Shown here: piece by piece, positions 13,773 through 26,839 of the stretch
How positions within the stretch are numbered: the first letter of the stretch is position 1
Layout of the letters: the number at the start of each line of letters is the position of its first letter
Source: Heliopora coerulea
Lineage: Eukaryota > Cnidaria > Anthozoa > Scleralcyonacea > Helioporidae
Direction: 5' to 3'
NCBI GenBank assembly: GCA_030142905.1
Contig: JASJOG010000008.1
Span: 3,162,001-3,226,000, forward strand
Length of the DNA stretch: 64,000 bases
Notes under the pieces: generated by a model
Seen by the model: only the letters and a program-made list of their open reading frames with translations
Told to the model about the DNA's origin: nothing
Database searches by the model: none
Translations under genes and position numbers: made by a program

Positions 13773-14327
13773 CTTACTGTAATAACTTTACACTACTCTT
13801 GCAACCCAATAGCAGTTCAACACTATTCAACAAATCTGGATTAATTCATTAGTTGGAGCCAATTATAAGCACAATTATTGTACATGCAGCCATTTAAAAA
13901 TTTATTCAACCAAAGACCAACCATGGGATACAACTTGTATCTGTATATGCAAATATGATTTTGTTCTTAAAGTATATACTCAAGGCTCACAAAATGGACA
14001 AAGTAAAGTGTAATTGAATCCAATATAATTTTTTGTTTTAAGACAAGGAAATGTACATACCATACAGGGATGATGTGGAAGGTGTATAAAACCAAAGATT
14101 TGAAGTTTTGAGGGTTTAATAACAAAAGTTCAAAAGTTAATTTTTAGCCTTCATACAACCTCTTTTAAGTATCATTATAGTAGCAAAACTTAGGTGAAAA
14201 ATGATGCTTACTATATTTGATAGGCACAATTTGCACCATATACCAGCCACAAAAGCATAAGAATGCAGTATCATAGTATAATATCAACAAAAACTATGAG
14301 TAGGAAAATTAAATAAAATTATACACG

Positions 14328-16023
14328 TCAACTGATATGAACACAAAAAGCTAACTTTTCTTTTAACTCTTTAAGCATCCATTCCACTCTGGTAATCTTT
14401 TGTTGCTGAGTCAATCTACAGGTACAAAAATGCAAAAAGTATGGTTATTTTTAATTTTTGCTGCTTATTTTAACACTCTTCAAAATGCTTGATCGAAAAA
14501 ACATTATGTTAACAGAACATACCCATCAAAACTTTGTAATTTTTTAAATGGCTGGCCTGTCATACCTGCATTGAAAGAGAAAATACTGTTTACATGATAT
14601 AATTAGATCTTTTCATACCCATACAAAGTCTTGCAACTTGTTATACTGTATAATGTTATGTACTATGGCACTGACTGACATTGTACTTAACCATTATTAT
14701 CATTCCAGTACTAACAGTAAAACCTTAGTTTTATGGCCACCTGGTTGCCAGGCAAAAGTGGTTGTAAATGACAGGTGGTGACAGTCACTCAAGACAGTTT
14801 CTGTCATAATGGAATCATGGCAGTCATAATTTGGCTGACATTGATAAACCTGGCAATGCTTAGCATGATTTAGCTGTAATAAAATCTTACAATCTAAACT
14901 GGGTTAAGCCACAGTTCAGCAGAATTCTTATCAAAAAATAAATTTTAGGATATACCCAAGCAACACGTGTATATATACCAAATCTGGGGGAAGGATGTTT
15001 AATGTGTGTCAGTCAATGGCTGGGGTATGGCAAATGGGAAGAGGAAAATATAAAGGATGCAGAATATTTTTGTCTATAAAACTTCCACTTTCATGGCAAA
15101 GATAAAATTGAAAGCTCAGAAAAGTACTCCACTTAAATTTTCTGCAATGATCCCATTTTTGGCACAGATGTATTGTGGCCCCCAAAATTTCAATGGCTTT
15201 GACTTCCATGGCAATTATTGATTCCTATAGGCTGGTATAACTAGCTAAAAAGCCTGTGATGTTTCATGCAACTAAATTCATGTTGCCTCAGGTAAACAGC
15301 CCATGTCATCATGCTGATATAATCTGCAGTCCAAGTCATTCAGTTGTAGTTTGAAGAGTATGTGCAAGGAAAGTTTTTGTGTAATTAACAATCCTGACAT
15401 ATATGATAAAGTAGCATTTCAGTTCCAAGTAAACTTCCAGCAACTTCATCTGCTATAAATATCACAATTATTTACAGCTACCACTTGACCATACACTAAA
15501 GATTTTAAAACATTTAAATTTTCTTGGGCTAATGCCGTTAGAATATCCACAAATCTTCCTTCAGCTGAAGGGACATTCAATCATCAAGTTCTCTCAAGTC
15601 ATTCTGTCACTCAGAATAAAATTAACCTTTTTATTCTTGTCATGATCAGGCTGCTAACATGTAATGCAACTCTGTTAATAAAGTGGTGTATGATATTATC
15701 AATATCTTACCATTAAATGAATAATTTCTTAAAAATTGGTGATCAACTAAAGTTGCATAAAATTAACTGTTGGCAACAACGCATTTCTACATACTTTCCA
15801 AGAGAATCTTCATATTTTTTCCTTTCAGAAGGTCTTCTAAGATGTTGTGTGAAAAAACACCAGAAGGTGCAAGACGTAAATTCACCCAAGCGGTAAATCC
15901 GTTGATGCGAGTTCTCAAACTTTCCATCTAAACTACAGGTTAAAACGTTGTTGAAGAATAGAAACATTACTCTTTTTCGAAAGATAAAAAAATAGCATAG
16001 CCGGCAGCGTCAATAAAATTCAT
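14328..16023 (-). CDS. tentative three-exon gene for a 92-residue protein
   Basis: I do not recognise the family. Exons on the minus strand are 15971-16023 (start codon at 16021-16023), 15795-15932 and 14328-14415 (stop at 14328-14330). Donors are GTAATG and GTATGT; both acceptors end CTGTAG after pyrimidine-rich stretches. Phases agree at both junctions (2 and 2) and the joined frame is open for 92 codons. The middle exon encodes an aromatic, cysteine-containing segment (RIYRLGEFTSCTFWCFF) and then a basic stretch (RRPSERKKYEDS). The last exon gives a helical, charged segment (ITRVEWMLKELKEK) that could form a short coiled coil. No signal peptide or clear membrane helix. Intron 2 is about 1.4 kb. 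The GT-AG pattern and phase agreement are the only support; a chance assembly of open frames remains possible. Confidence 0.4.
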
Positions 16024-16099
16024 GACGTTAGCGGCAGCAGGTTTAGTGAAGCCGAGCTATGTCCAGAATATAAAATGCTCGCCATCGTCATTGTTTGTA

Positions 16100-17820
16100 A
16101 ACTCAAAACTCACTATGAAATCGAGAATGGCATCAAAGCGTTTCCATGACAAATACAGGATGGAAAAGTGCTACTGTCCACAGTACCACGTCCACGGTAA
16201 TTCACACGACCATGCTCAGGTTTTCCACCGACTGACTTTTTTTATCCAATTTCGAGGTTAATCAGTTCCTCTTGCCTAGTATAGAAGCACCGAAAAGAAG
16301 CAGGAGTTCAACAAGCATTTCGCTGCGACAGCATTGTGACTCGATGAAAGACTCGATGAAGTTCACCAACATCACGGAGGGAGACTGATGTTGTCCGTGA
16401 ACAAAAATCTTCCTAGCCCGGTACCCTGTCGATCATGTACCAATGATGAATTGGACGACACTGACACATTCATGGGTTAGGGTTAATGTAGTACTGAGAG
16501 CGCTCAGATAGAAAATTAACGCTCCTCTTAATTAAGACTTTTGAAATAGATCAATTTAAGTACAGTCCCCCTATTCCGTTCTTCGTTCTTTAAAAACCCC
16601 AAACATCAGCAAAAGCATAGACCCCAACCCTGCCCCGGCCTCTGCTTTAACCCTCAAGGTTTATATTACGGGGTTTGAAATAACAAAGAAACTGTGTGTG
16701 TGTGTGTGTGGGGGGGGGGAGGCTACACTTAAGTTGATCCTTTGAATGTTTGAAATTAACACCCCTTGACGAGTAAAATCGACTGGCGTTAGCCAAAGTA
16801 AAATTTAAAAGTCGTCTATGCACCGGAAAGGGTTAATGGGTTTCAAAGGGACAGTTAATTACAAAAAACACATTTATGTTAAGAACGGCAACAAATTTGA
16901 GTTTGTGGATTCAGGTTGAGTATTTAGGGTGACTCATAATGACCCGTACCCCTTTACTCATACATCTGCTGAATACAACTACCAGAATGCCTTTCCAATC
17001 TTGTTTATGATGTTAATCGGAGCTGCATGAAAATGAAAAAACGGCAAGGTATTCTGGTACTTGTGTTCAGCTGACGTAATAAGCGGAACAGGTTATTGTT
17101 TCGTCGATGCGTTGCTACCAGGGCGCACTAGTTGCTACCATTTAAAGAAATTCGTGCGTTACCAGCCACTAAATTTTTCATGCCATGTTATTTTTAACAT
17201 TGTTCCGGATGATTTTCTACCAGGTCTCGTCCAGATCGATTTCAATTTGTTCAAACCCAAGCCGCAGAATAAGTGTTAGCACATGTCTCTTAAGGCGGAT
17301 TTCCAGTGGGTGTGAAAGGTCGCGAGGAGGACAATTCTATTGTGAAAAAATTGACTTGAAGTCAACTTTTCCGCTTGACATATCATACATGCGTCAGCCA
17401 ATATCGGCCAATCAGCTCAAAGAACGACATCGCCCGCACGACTTTTTACAACTACAGTATTGGAAATCAGTCTCTAGTTTTTCTTCTTCTATCGCTTTTA
17501 AATGAAGATCAAGCTTGTTTGTAATAAACTACACAAACGAGCAAACACAGCTAGTAATCCTTTGAAAACAATTGCCGGCACTTTGGTAGTTTAGTTTTTC
17601 ATTTTTGTAAATTTGTAACGAAATCGTCCCAGCCAGGTGTTGACACGATGTCGAGCAGTTACGGTTTCATATGGTTCCCGGTATCGCGAAAACACAAGCC
17701 TTATCCGTAAAGCCTGATTCCCACTTGGGGGAATTTTCCGTCTGCTCTGAAAATTCCGCCAAAGGGATATCAAGCCTAACGATTTTGTTTCGGTTTCATT
17801 GCGTACTGGTATCTTGTAAA
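16100..17820. other. intergenic, no gene seen
   Basis: Contains a GT run followed by a G run (16693-16719) and otherwise no recognisable exon. Short open frames at 17061-17505 have no domain I can name. Confidence 0.4.
16693..16719. repeat. (GT)n then poly-G tract
   Basis: About nine GT units run directly into nine or more G residues, a simple-sequence tract. Confidence 0.9.
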
Positions 17821-17825
17821 CAGAA

Positions 17826-18055
17826 ACCCCGTTTATACTGTTAACATTTTGGGCACAGCATGGCTAGAATTTTGGCACGGGTGCCGCTATTTTTGGGCAC
17901 TGCACGGGTGATTTTCATAGTGTAATCGGTGTGGACTTAAAATTTAGCCGTACCGAGCACCTCTGTGTATCCAGGTCTCGGCACGGCTTATTAGCCGTGC
18001 CGTGCCCAAAATTTGGCGTGCCGTGCCCATTTTGTTACAGTGTAAAAGGGGTTAG
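17826..18055. mobile_element. hairpin MITE with GCCGTGCC subterminal repeats
   Basis: The left part (ACCCCGTTTATACTGTTAAC, then TTTTGGGCAC) is mirrored by the right part, whose reverse complement reads AACCCCTTTTACACTGTAAC then AAATGGGCAC. Between them the words GGCACGG, GCCGTGCC and TTTTGGGCAC recur on both strands, so the whole 230 bases can fold back. There is no coding capacity. Ends and target duplication are approximate. Confidence 0.6.
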
Positions 18056-18059
18056 AGTC

Positions 18060-20940
18060 TCAACGGTTCACCTGTTTGCAGAGACGTATCTGATGTTTTC
18101 CCCCTTTAAAGTGCAACTGACATTTTTGGTGTCCTCTACTTTCTAATGATTTTAGCAGGCAACGGCAATGTTCATTTGTCAATTAGTAACATTTATATTG
18201 CACATCATTCAGGTACTTGTGGAAATTTTCTTTTTCTGGTCCAATTTCTTTATCTTTATTCACCACAAACGTTCTGTGGAATATTGGTTCCGTTATGGTA
18301 AAGAGTGAAATTAATAAACTGTTCTGTAAACGACTTAAGGAATGATGGCTATGCATCCTTTTAGGGAATGCAACCTCAAATTCTCCCTGGGCGGCTCCCC
18401 CACAAGTTTGGTCCTAGCTAAGCTACTGCTTTCACTTTCAAGAACCTTTATTAAATCATTTAAGTTTTCCTAAAAAGTGAATATGTTCCAACACAACTTG
18501 AACTTTGTTTGAACACTTTTGCCATAAGATTGTGGTTACGGAGAGCTTGAGGGCATGCGTAAACATTAGAGGTACCATCCAAGATGAACATCTGGTTTCT
18601 TACTTATTCTCAGTTATAGTATATAGAGTCACATGGCACAGGTCCTCACCGATTATTAGGAAATTGGAACATACAGTCTCTAATTCCCCTGAATTTGTAG
18701 AAGTTATTGTAAGTATTGCTCTTAATGCCGAGTGTGAATTGTGACAGTTGGTTTCGTCTCCCTCCCAACCACAGCACCTATAATCTTAACGTTGCAGATG
18801 CCAAAACGAGGTTTAGACAGCATGTTGCTTCCGACCAAAGAATCTCTTTAACTGGTGAGGGCTTGATTTTCACTTAACACATCTAGTTTTGTGTTTGAAA
18901 CCAAGCCTAGGGTCGAGAAAGGTAGGGTCGCGGGGAGCCTAAATATTTTAGACGTCTGAAGCGGCGGTGATTTGAGACAAATTTTTACACGAATTCTTAT
19001 TGCACAAATGGTACTTATTGATTGTTCTAAATTAGTTGAATTTGCCTAAAAATAATTTATCCTATATCACCAAAGAAAATTAGTGGGTTAGTGTGGCACA
19101 GACGGCAGCTGGCCCCTTGCGTAGCCTGGACCTCCGGGGAAGTTGCCCCGACTACCCCCTCTCTCGACGCTTCTGCCCACCATGTACAAATTAGTAGACT
19201 CCAGTGAAAGCGTGCATAAGTAAGACTCGTATCACCCGTATCACTGTTCCATCAGGTTAGACATTGTTGCAGTCGTTAATTCACTCCTTGGCTTTTATCT
19301 CCAGAAAGTGTTCGAATTTTTCACTCTCTCCGTCGGACATAATTATGCGATTGTTTTCAGACGATAAATTGAAATCGGCTGTTTCGATCTGCCAATGCAT
19401 ACTTGCTTGGTGAACTAAAAACATAACAAGTTACTTTATAATTTACTGAAAACTCCTGGGAGAAATTTGAAGTCCATTGAATGGATTTGACTGCACTAAA
19501 ATCCTTCTAATCTCGGCATGATTGAAGAAAAACAGCGAAAACTTGAGTAAATATCAATTCCGATAGAAAATACTTACCAGATATTTTTTTTTTTTTTTAA
19601 CCGCTGCCTTTGCCTGTGCAACCTTAATTTGATAATACAAAGACTATAAAATACTCAGATGGACAAAATATTTAGGATTTGGTTCAACTAAAAACATGCC
19701 AGAAGACGCTTGCCAGGAATATGGCGACATTTGAATTAATGAGATGCGTGAGGCGACATGCGCGGGGACACAAACATCAAAGCTGCCGACAGTGAGTTGG
19801 ACCTCTGGTAGACTATTTACTCTATGGTTCCGTGGAGCGATAAATCAGAACATTTCTCACTTGGAATCGGGTTTGAACAAGGAATTTTATCACCAAAAAC
19901 ATCGAGAAGTGGTGAGCTCATGGAGATTCCTAAAGTCAATAAACCGTACAGGTCCGAATAAGGTTCGTATAGAGTGGAAAATTTTTTTGAAAAAAATAAT
20001 CGCGCATACACTATTATTCGGAATGTAAGAGTATTACACGCTTTTGTTTTATAAGAACACACTCTATAAAAACACCGAGGCTCAAATTTGCCAAAACTTC
20101 CATTAATGTTAAAAATCTTAAGAAATCAACGAGCCTCAGCCAAAATTATCTAGTTCTGTTAAAAGAAAACGTGTACAATTCATAGGACAGTATAGTCAGA
20201 TTTTGAAATCACAAGTAAAACCGATTCAAGACATTTACAAAGCCAATGAAGAGTAATGTTGCTGTCATACATCTTATCTTTAAAAATCAAGATGGCGGCG
20301 GATACAAGTTCACACTGCTTCAACGAAAGTGAAAAAAATGCTTGAAGGCTGTACGTATAACTTTACCATCATATGTTTTTATACTTTGGACCAACTAAAG
20401 AAAAAGTCTTTGTGGTTTTTACTTAGTCCCCGTGAGTGAGCCATTTTCATGAAAAGGCAACTTTCAGGTGATGGACTAAATGATCCAATTCTGAGACGGA
20501 CATCCTGGCCATCAAATAAAAAATCTTTCTTTAAAACAAAATGAGTGAAACATTTCATTGGAAAACAACTCGAAATACCTCAAGATCGCAACTATACAGG
20601 GTATTGATAAGAACATTCATCGTTTAGCAGTAGAAATTGTCGAAATGGATCTCTTATTTATTAAATCGTTAAAAGTTATTCTCACCAAACGTTTTGTTTT
20701 AATCAAACTGAATCAAAATTTTAAACGTAAATATGATGACAAGCAGTTTAAATATAAAATAATTTCCAGTTTAGGTTGTTAATATTTGTGGCCAAATGTT
20801 GTGTTTTCTTTATTGCATTCCTTGTTCCAGTTACGGTAAGGACGATTTGTCTTTTTGACAATTTTGAAAGATTTTCAATCTTATTCAGATTCTTGAGAGA
20901 TATATTGGAAGGGTGGGCGAAGGTTTCTTGTGTGCACGTA
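18060..20940. other. intergenic, no gene seen
   Basis: No recognisable exon or RNA gene. A 16-base T run lies at about 19584-19599. Short open frames here lack domains and splice support. Confidence 0.4.
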
Positions 20941-20943
20941 ATT

Positions 20944-21354
20944 CTAGAGTTCAATGCTGGGAGTTAGCATTCCATATATGGAAATCAAGTTCAGTGCACC
21001 AGATATGGAAATCGAGTTCACTGTGTAGAGGTCAGTGCTAATGACACCATCATTTTTCGGACATTTTTTGAGCAGCATCCGCTGTCCAGATATATCATAG
21101 GCAGCCCAGAAGTGAAGGTAGCTGACTTGAGCAGTGAACTCTACATTTGTAGGTACATTACGAATGTCTTGTTGGTGCATTTGTCTCAAATTTCTTCTGC
21201 CCTCCACTTTCAAATTCCTGGCTACGAGACTGGAGACAATGTCGTTTACGCCAGGATGTACAATCGTGTGCAGGTCAGTGTGTGCGACAGACACATCGAC
21301 TGAATGGGGCGTAGGACAATACCAATGAGATACTGGGTGTTTATTAGAGTTCAC
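20944..21354 (-). other. unassigned 136-codon open frame
   Basis: This is the longest minus-strand open frame in the left third that is not low-complexity. It runs up to the left edge of the foldback and Mutator-type insertions at 21358. The translation has ordinary composition (for example GRRNLRQMHQQDIRN) but no motif I recognise, and it contains a local near-duplication of about 30 bases at 20975-21025. It may be a last exon cut off by the insertion, a decayed transposon gene, or chance. Confidence 0.2.
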
Positions 21355-21357
21355 TGG

Positions 21358-24161
21358 ACTTGAGTATTTATCACTGATCTGTAAATAAGACTGGATAGAG
21401 CAACTCCAGTCTCTCGCTCAGCGAAAATTGAAGCCGGAAGTGGAGCTGAAAATTTCACGGCGGCCATATTGGAAGGACCCACTTGTAGTTATACGGCTAT
21501 TACTGAATTATGATTTTCTCTCTTAATGGTTGTGATTTCAACGAAAACCCGTTAACCATTACATTTTTAGCAATAAAATGTATCTTTCGACAGTGGAGTA
21601 CTTAAAACGTGGCCAGAGTAGCTGAAAATCAGCAGAAATTCGATGATTTTTACCCTAACGAAGACCGGTGCCAGTCACTTCTTTGAAGAAATGTGACTAA
21701 AGTAAGAAAAAAGTGGCCGATAACATTATGTAACTTTAGCAGTTTGACAATGACTTAACAATAAAGAGGAGATATTACCGTTTCTGTATTCGTCTTGTCT
21801 TTGATTTTCAGATCTCGGGTTTACCAAGTGTATGTATTCGAGGTTTTATTTAAATTACTGTATTTGTCAAGCAAATTCAACAATTTCCTGACCATCAATG
21901 ACGATGAGCGTTTGACGAAAATAAACTTTGACTAACTCTTTTTCCGGGATCAATTACTGAATGAACCATGCAAACCCAATTTATTGCTAGATATTGCTGA
22001 TCAGAGAAGATGGGTTCTGTACTCTTATAAAGGTTCAATACATGCATTTAGTTTGCACTAATGCATGTAGTAAACTTGAGTTCACAGCCGTTTGTTATGA
22101 TTTAATATGAAGTTTTTAATATGTTTTTCACGTTTTTGGTATAGCTTCTAGTTACAGCTTGATCAGTATTGTTGTACGTAAATAGTAATCAAATCATTCA
22201 TGTGAATCAATGTGAAATATGTTTGAAGCTGCTTTGTGAGTTGGAGTTGAGGGAGAACTTTTGGGTCCAAGTCAAACGAAAATTAGTTAGATTTTTCTTT
22301 AAAATGTTCACAGAGCTTAATCTGCTGTATGGTAGATTCTCCTGTTGATTAATATCACATTTTTGCCCTTATCAAGTGCATAGCAATGTAGTACAGCAAA
22401 ATTCGTTATTGTTGTCTTGAGAAGGAAACAAAAGCCAACCTTTCTCATACAAAATCAGAAAAAATTAAATTTGTCCTCTTCCAGCAACAGTAAGTACCAA
22501 AATCTAATCTACAGTAATATTGGATAACCTATTCAGTCACTGCATGCATTTGTGTAAGTGTTCACCTATCCCTGGAAGACCAGTAGAGTCAATTGTGGTG
22601 TAAAACTAAATATATATCCTTGAGTGAAATGAACCCTATCATCATGGTTATTAGTGGGAATCTTTAACCACTAAGCAACAGCAACTAAGGTGGTCAAGCA
22701 AAGGTTACATGTGTCAACCCATCTATCACCTGAGAAATAGTGAGATGTTCAAACTACTGAGGTACAAAGACGAAGATTGTTAAGGAAAAGTGTTTATCAA
22801 TGTGTCACTGACCAGGCACTAGCAGTAAAATCTAGGAGCCAAATCAACATGTTAACTTTAAGACAGTGAAGGCAAGTCATATGCAAGAATATCTCACTGA
22901 AATACGACCACGAAAACCTTACTATGAGGTTTCATGTTAGAACTCTTCGAATAAACGGCCAAGTTCGATTGCCACATATTTCGATTCAAGTGTTCAAACA
23001 CATGTACAGCATCAGCGGGAAATTTGCAGTTTAATACATCCTGGGGTTTTATCAGCAACAAATGAATCAGGACTTAGGCAAAACACATCACAGAAAATCG
23101 GTAAATAATAAAGGTTACTTAAAAAACAAAGAGAGACACAAACACAGAAGAATCTCTTACAGACTCGATAGTCATTTATCAAATTTTGTAGCAAGTATAC
23201 AGACGGGTGCATTTTGCAAAATAAAGCATTTGCGAAACAAAAAACAATTCAGAATACTTATTTATTACTTAAAATAAGATTAAGAACCTTAATTTTGTTG
23301 TCAAGTCATCTCAACCTCCCTGAAATTGGCGAAAAATGCGGTTTAACCGCTACAACTCCTATTTACGCCATATTGTTTGAGGCCTGGTTGGGTCCTTCCA
23401 ATATAGCCGCCGCTCCTTGACTTCCGGCTTCACTTTTTGAACCCAGTTGCTCTATCCAGTCTTATTTAGAGATCAGTGAGTATTTATAAATGACGTTAAT
23501 AAAACTATACAAGCTGTATTTACTTTGGTTATGGCAGGCGAACAGAAGAGAGGACTAAGAGTCTAAGAGAAGCCACTTGACTACCAGTGAATTCAAACCT
23601 TGTCCCGCTCCCCTTTCTGACGGCTTCGCGCCAGTAGCTTTCAAGTCTGTTTTTAAGATTTATACAAGGTTGGCAAGTAACTTCACACTTTGACACCAAA
23701 CACTTCAAGAAACACTCAAGTAGTTCAAAACCAAAAAGCGAGGTCGCCAAAAAAATAGCAACATCTTGAGCACCGATGCTTGCGAGATACTTGGATACTT
23801 GAACTAGCTACTTACAAACTGGTAAATTTCAAAACATGGAAAGATCAGAAGCGAACAAAAGTTTGCAAGTTTGCAAGATGTTGCTATTCTTTTGGCGACT
23901 TCGCCTACTATTTTTGAACTACTTGAGTGTTTCTTGAAGTGTTTGGTGTCAAAAGTGTGAATTTACTTGCCAACCTTATCTAAATTTTAAAAACAGTCTT
24001 AAAAGCTTCTGGCGCGAAGCCGTCAGAAAGGGGAGCGGGGCGAGTTTTGAATCCACTCGCAGTCAAGTGGCTTCACTTAGTTCTCTCTTCTGTTTGCCTG
24101 CCATAACCAAAGTAAATACAGCTTATATAGCTTTATTAACGCCATTTATAAATACTCAAGT
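21358..24161. mobile_element. long foldback element, split by a nested transposon
   Basis: The left arm is 21358-21371 plus 23479-23768 and the right arm is 23874-24161. They are inverted copies of each other over about 290 bases, from ACTTGAGTATTTAT at the outer edge to GCAACATCTTG at the inner edge, with some mismatches. The spacer (23769-23873) is about 105 bases. The 2.1-kb Mutator-type element at 21372-23478 inserted close to the outer end of the left arm and duplicated nine bases of it. No transposase is visible. Foldback elements of this shape are usually non-autonomous DNA transposons. Confidence 0.75.
21372..23478. mobile_element. Mutator-type DNA transposon, about 2.1 kb, non-coding
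   Basis: Terminal inverted repeats of about 90-110 bases start CACTGATCT and continue TAAATAAGACTGG, ATAGAGCAACT, GAAGCCGGAAGT and ATTGGAAGGACCCA on the left; the right end (about 23390-23478) is the inverted copy. A perfect 9-bp target duplication, AGTATTTAT, flanks it at 21363-21371 and 23479-23487. Long terminal repeats with 9-bp duplications are the hallmark of Mutator-like elements. I see no transposase inside, so this is a deletion derivative or non-autonomous member. Confidence 0.8.
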
Positions 24162-24169
24162 TAACTACT

Positions 24170-25940
24170 TTCACTTCTGAGCTGTCTATGCTTGAACTCA
24201 AAACAAATTCCGGGAAAGCTATAGTCGTTGACTTACGATCAGTGATTGACAGTATTGTATCACCTTTCGTTTATGCTACAAGCAAATGGAAATGAATACA
24301 GAAGGTAAGTTCTTGACATTGTAATATTTAGGTAACGTTTAGACTGTTTCTGGGTGAAAATTTATTGGTGAGTGGTTTTGTTGGCCTATGTCGAAACTTT
24401 TGGTTTACCTTTTTGTTCTCCGATATTGGTTTTCGAAGCAATATCTCGATAAATTCCAGATTCACCTCTCAAGCACCTCTTCGGCGTGCGATTTTGCCGA
24501 TTTCGAATTACTTTCTGAGTATTGTACTCGACGTGTACTTGCCAGCTTCTCGAAACGGACCATGTTAAGAATAGTCCCCCAAATTGTTTCGTCGTTCTTC
24601 AACACGAAAATGTGCATAAACCAACTTGTTAGGTTTAGGGTTTGGTTTACTTGCTTTGTTTGGAAAACCGAAGACATTATTATTCAACTACTTATGCACC
24701 TGCTTCTATCTGCCCTTGGCTTAAAATAAAAATAAAATAAAATTTAAAAAATTCGATGAGTTTGAAGCCAGCTTGCACTGATAAAAATTGTGGCCCAGCT
24801 AAGCAAAACAACTGGTCATGCTCTACAAATATTAATTATTATTATGGCTTAGCCTTGATACCTGAATATCGTTGATCATATTAAATTTGCACAGCATGAC
24901 CTGTTGCTATGCTAAGGTGATGTTAAATTTGCACAGCCTTGCTAGTCGCTATGCTTGCAGGCTTTGCCACTGGATAAAAATTATAGGTTTTGGTCCTGTA
25001 TTCATGACTACTTTCCCAAAAGTTGGAAGTTTGTGTCAATTTTGAGCATTTTCCACATGGCAAATTTCGAGAATGAGAAACTAAGAATGTTAATCTTCAC
25101 AGCTATTAGATCTTCAAGTCCAAATAGTCAAACATGGTTATCATCAATTCACTCTAAAGCAGACCTCCTCAGAACCAAATGAAAGTGTCCACCTTAGAGA
25201 GGTGTTTGCCTTATGGAGAGCTCATGTGACATGACATGCAACATTTGTGATATCACAAATGGAATCCAGTCTTTATTAAAAGCAAAATAAATGTTTACAG
25301 TCCCCTTACATGATATTAAGCACACTTCAAAGACATGAAATCAGCTCTAAATTGGATGAAGAAAGGCATTACAAAAGAACAAGAGAAAATAACAAACACA
25401 GCTCAAATCTTCAAAACCAGGAAAAAGAACAGGGAAAAAGGAAGGCGAGTAAATGTTATAAAATGTCTAAGTGGTAGTGCAAATGAAGCATTGTACTGAC
25501 TTTCAATGACAAGTTAATAAAAGATTACAAATTCTTATCAAAATTGTTGAACTTGATGAGCAGGTCTACATAGCAGAGCACTCTTCAGGCAAATTATAAT
25601 CCAATAAAGAATGTTTTAGTTATAATTAGATCTTGTTGTAAAGTTGGCTCCACTCTAAGCCAATATATTTTAATATCCAGCTTAAAACACTTTGGGGCAT
25701 GCAATTTTGGATTTTAAGTGTCCAGCTTAACAGATATTTTGGATCAAATTCCATCCAAAAGTGTCCCCTGTCTGCTTTAGAGAATTGTCAGCCTTGTAGA
25801 GAGTTGATATACAGGAAAATATGTTATCTTCAGCCAGGACTAGCTAGTTGTGTCCACTTTAGAGAGGTGTCAGCTTTACAAAGGTTCTGCATCCAGAGAG
25901 TTGACTGTACATTTAATTAATAACTTGATTCACTGGTTTA
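24170..25940. other. intergenic, no gene seen
   Basis: No supported exon. A short tandem duplication with about a 46-base period lies at 24880-24960 (TTAAATTTGCACAGC repeated). Confidence 0.45.
24880..24960. repeat. two-copy tandem repeat, about 46-base period
   Basis: TTAAATTTGCACAGC followed by a GCTATGCT-containing segment occurs twice in a row with a few changes. Confidence 0.6.
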
Positions 25941-25943
25941 AAA

Positions 25944-26827
25944 CAGTGGTCGGCAAACCATGGTGCACAGGCTATGTGTGGCCCACAAGTCCATTTTACA
26001 TAGCATGCAAACCATTTTTCATACATACTGTTATTTGGCCCATCAGCATGTTCCCCAAACATTATTTCTCACTACCTGACTAGTCAGTTGAGTATCCTAG
26101 TAGTTTAGTCTAGTAAGTTTAGATGTAAAGCAAAAAATGAAAAAAAGGCTTATGGTTTGGGTCATATTTTTTGAAAAAACCCTCCACTCCTTGTTAAGAA
26201 CTCCTTGATGTCAGGGATACCTAGACATCCAGGACATTACACACACACCCTGAACCAACCAACTGATTGGTTAAAACTAACTGAATTAACCAATTGCATG
26301 GTTAGTTTACATCTGGGACCTACATCTGGGACTCAAATTTGGCCCCCATTAGCAAGCTTCAATTAGTAACCAATTTTTCCCCCAATGCCTTCTCTAGTGT
26401 TATTTATAATCTCTAGTCTATGATATCTATGTCATACAGTACAACTTTACATAATGGCTGCTGCCCTTCAAAAAAAAAAAAGATTGAGTGACCAGTCATG
26501 CATTTTTAATGAGAGTTGGTCTGAGCAATACTTTTTTGTTTGTGTTGGAGGTAAACCTGTTTACCTCATATGCAATGAGTCTGTATCTGTACAGTAAGAA
26601 AGGAATTCAATCTGAAGAGACATTATGCAACGAAACATTCAACTTATGAAGCATGAAAAGTCTTACCTCAATGGCTGGATGGCTAGAATGCTAGAATAAT
26701 GCTAGATTTTTTTTTTTAAATTTAAATTTTCAAGCATCTGTTTGGGATATTGGGTGACACAAAGGTCTGGCCCACCAGCCCCTGGGAAATCATGGAATTG
26801 GTCTATTGGCCAAAATGTTTGCCCTAG
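25944..26827 (+). mobile_element. deleted hAT transposon with zinc-finger remnant
   Basis: The left end CAGTGGTCGGCAAACC is the classic hAT terminus of the Charlie type, and the right end, read inverted (CTAGGGCAAAC), matches it loosely. Flanking 8-mers GTTTAAAA (25936-25943) and GTTTAAAG (26828-26835) look like a target duplication with one change. At about 26475-26660 a plus-strand frame reads like the N-terminal zinc-finger part of GTF2IRD2/ZBED-type hAT transposases (EQYFFVCVGGKPVYLICNES, then an RxxxxRDIMQ segment) but is broken by stops. The rest of the transposase is missing. Confidence 0.7.
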
Positions 26828-26839
26828 GTTTAAAGGGTT

